Shown: positions 63,704 to 64,000 of the stretch, one piece after another
Numbering within the stretch: the first letter of the stretch is position 1
Layout: each line of letters starts with the position of its first letter
Origin: Variovorax sp. OK212
GTDB taxonomy: Bacteria > Pseudomonadota > Gammaproteobacteria > Burkholderiales > Burkholderiaceae_C
Reading direction: 5' to 3'
NCBI RefSeq assembly: GCF_900112425.1
Contig: NZ_FOLP01000005.1
Coordinates: forward strand, 186,001 to 250,000
DNA: 64,000 bases
Made by a program: the position numbers and the translations under genes
Notes under the pieces: model-generated
Told to the model about the DNA's origin: nothing
The model's input: the letters and a program-made list of their open reading frames with translations, nothing else
Databases searched by the model: none

Positions 63704-64000
63704 CTAGCCCGCCGTATAGGCTTCGAGTCCGATGGTTACCACGGTGGCAATGTCGTTTCCCACGCTGCTGCGGAACTCGCGTTCGGCCTGCGTCACCGCG
63801 CCGCGAAAGGCGTCCAGCCAGGCCAGCCCGTCGGCCGTGAAGAGCACGCGCCGCGCGCGCGCGTCGAGCGGATCGGGGCCGCGCGTCACCAGCCCCCAGG
63901 CCTCGCACTGGTCGACCAGCGCGCCCATCGCCTGCTTGGTCATGCCGGCGCGCTCGGCCAGCTCGGTCAGGCGCGAACCTTCGCGCGCGAGATGCCGCGT
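63704..64000 (-). CDS. MarR-family regulator, 5'-truncated by window edge
   Basis: The frame is open through the last base, so the N-terminus lies beyond the window; 98 residues are visible. SRLTELAERAGMTKQAMGAL and VDQCEAWGLVTRGPDPLDAR are the winged helix with the Asp-Arg wing (DARARRVLFTADG). The C-terminal dimer helix is complete. MarR proteins repress genes and respond to phenolic compounds or oxidants. It lies upstream of the regulator gene in the same direction. Confidence 0.9.
   Translation of the reverse strand, partial: TRHLAREGSRLTELAERAGMTKQAMGALVDQCEAWGLVTRGPDPLDARARRVLFTADGLAWLDAFRGAVTQAEREFRSSVGNDIATVVTIGLEAYTAG

Overview
The window is about 68-70% GC by eye and densely coded. 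It looks like a chromosomal segment from a Comamonadaceae betaproteobacterium, most likely Variovorax or a close relative. This rests on gene content rather than on a search: four separate Bug/TctC-type solute-binding proteins, many LysR regulators, a second-type infA, a TctE/TctD-like two-component pair, and short intergenic repeats of the kind common in this family. No rRNA, tRNA, CRISPR array or complete insertion sequence was seen. No gene-free stretch exceeds about 300 bases.

Layout. 1-3.0 kb: central carbon metabolism (3' part of transketolase, then GAPDH with a clear terminator). 3.0-5.4 kb: one hypothetical protein, two lipoproteins and a small quinol-monooxygenase-like protein, all on the minus strand. 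5.4-10.1 kb: an NRAMP metal transporter, then a LysR gene divergent from a tartrate-dehydrogenase-like enzyme with a Bug protein. 10.1-15.4 kb: YciI-like protein, pirin, VOC protein, amidase and a CYTH-CHAD protein; the VOC promoter carries two palindromes. 15.4-20.0 kb: SlyD, a solitary RhuM-family gene, and a LysR gene divergent from DoxX, FMN reductase and a second pirin. 20.2-22.4 kb: M20 amidohydrolase with a Bug protein. 22.5-24.4 kb: a HipB/HipA-type toxin-antitoxin pair behind a repeat-built promoter.

25.4-31.8 kb is a complete-looking trans-4-hydroxy-L-proline operon: DapA-like deaminase, solute-binding protein, 4-hydroxyproline epimerase, a three-part D-hydroxyproline dehydrogenase and a GntR regulator. 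Three of its last four junctions overlap by 4 bp. 31.8-46.1 kb: tautomerase, desaturase, EamA exporter with LysR, a chimeric MerR remnant, MATE exporter, DbpA helicase, IF-1, an MFS exporter divergent from a MocR regulator with a near-perfect operator, a catalase-like protein, a sugar-phosphate isomerase-like protein and a C26 amidotransferase. 46.2-55.5 kb: AidB-like acyl-CoA dehydrogenase with a thioesterase and TetR, LysR with a short-chain dehydrogenase, an N-formylglutamate amidohydrolase and two more Bug genes.

55.5-64 kb is the most unusual part. Topoisomerase III with histone-H1-like Lys/Ala repeats and a C-terminal SWIB-like domain stands divergent from a SET-domain lysine methyltransferase that has its own Lys-rich tail. 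Between them lies a 37-nt alternating pyrimidine-purine tract containing a perfect palindrome. After birA come a TctE-like kinase and TctD-like regulator that are separated by an oppositely oriented lipoprotein gene, and the window ends inside a MarR gene. Start sites were chosen from ribosome-binding sites, family length and 4-bp overlaps; all functions are read from motifs without database searches.
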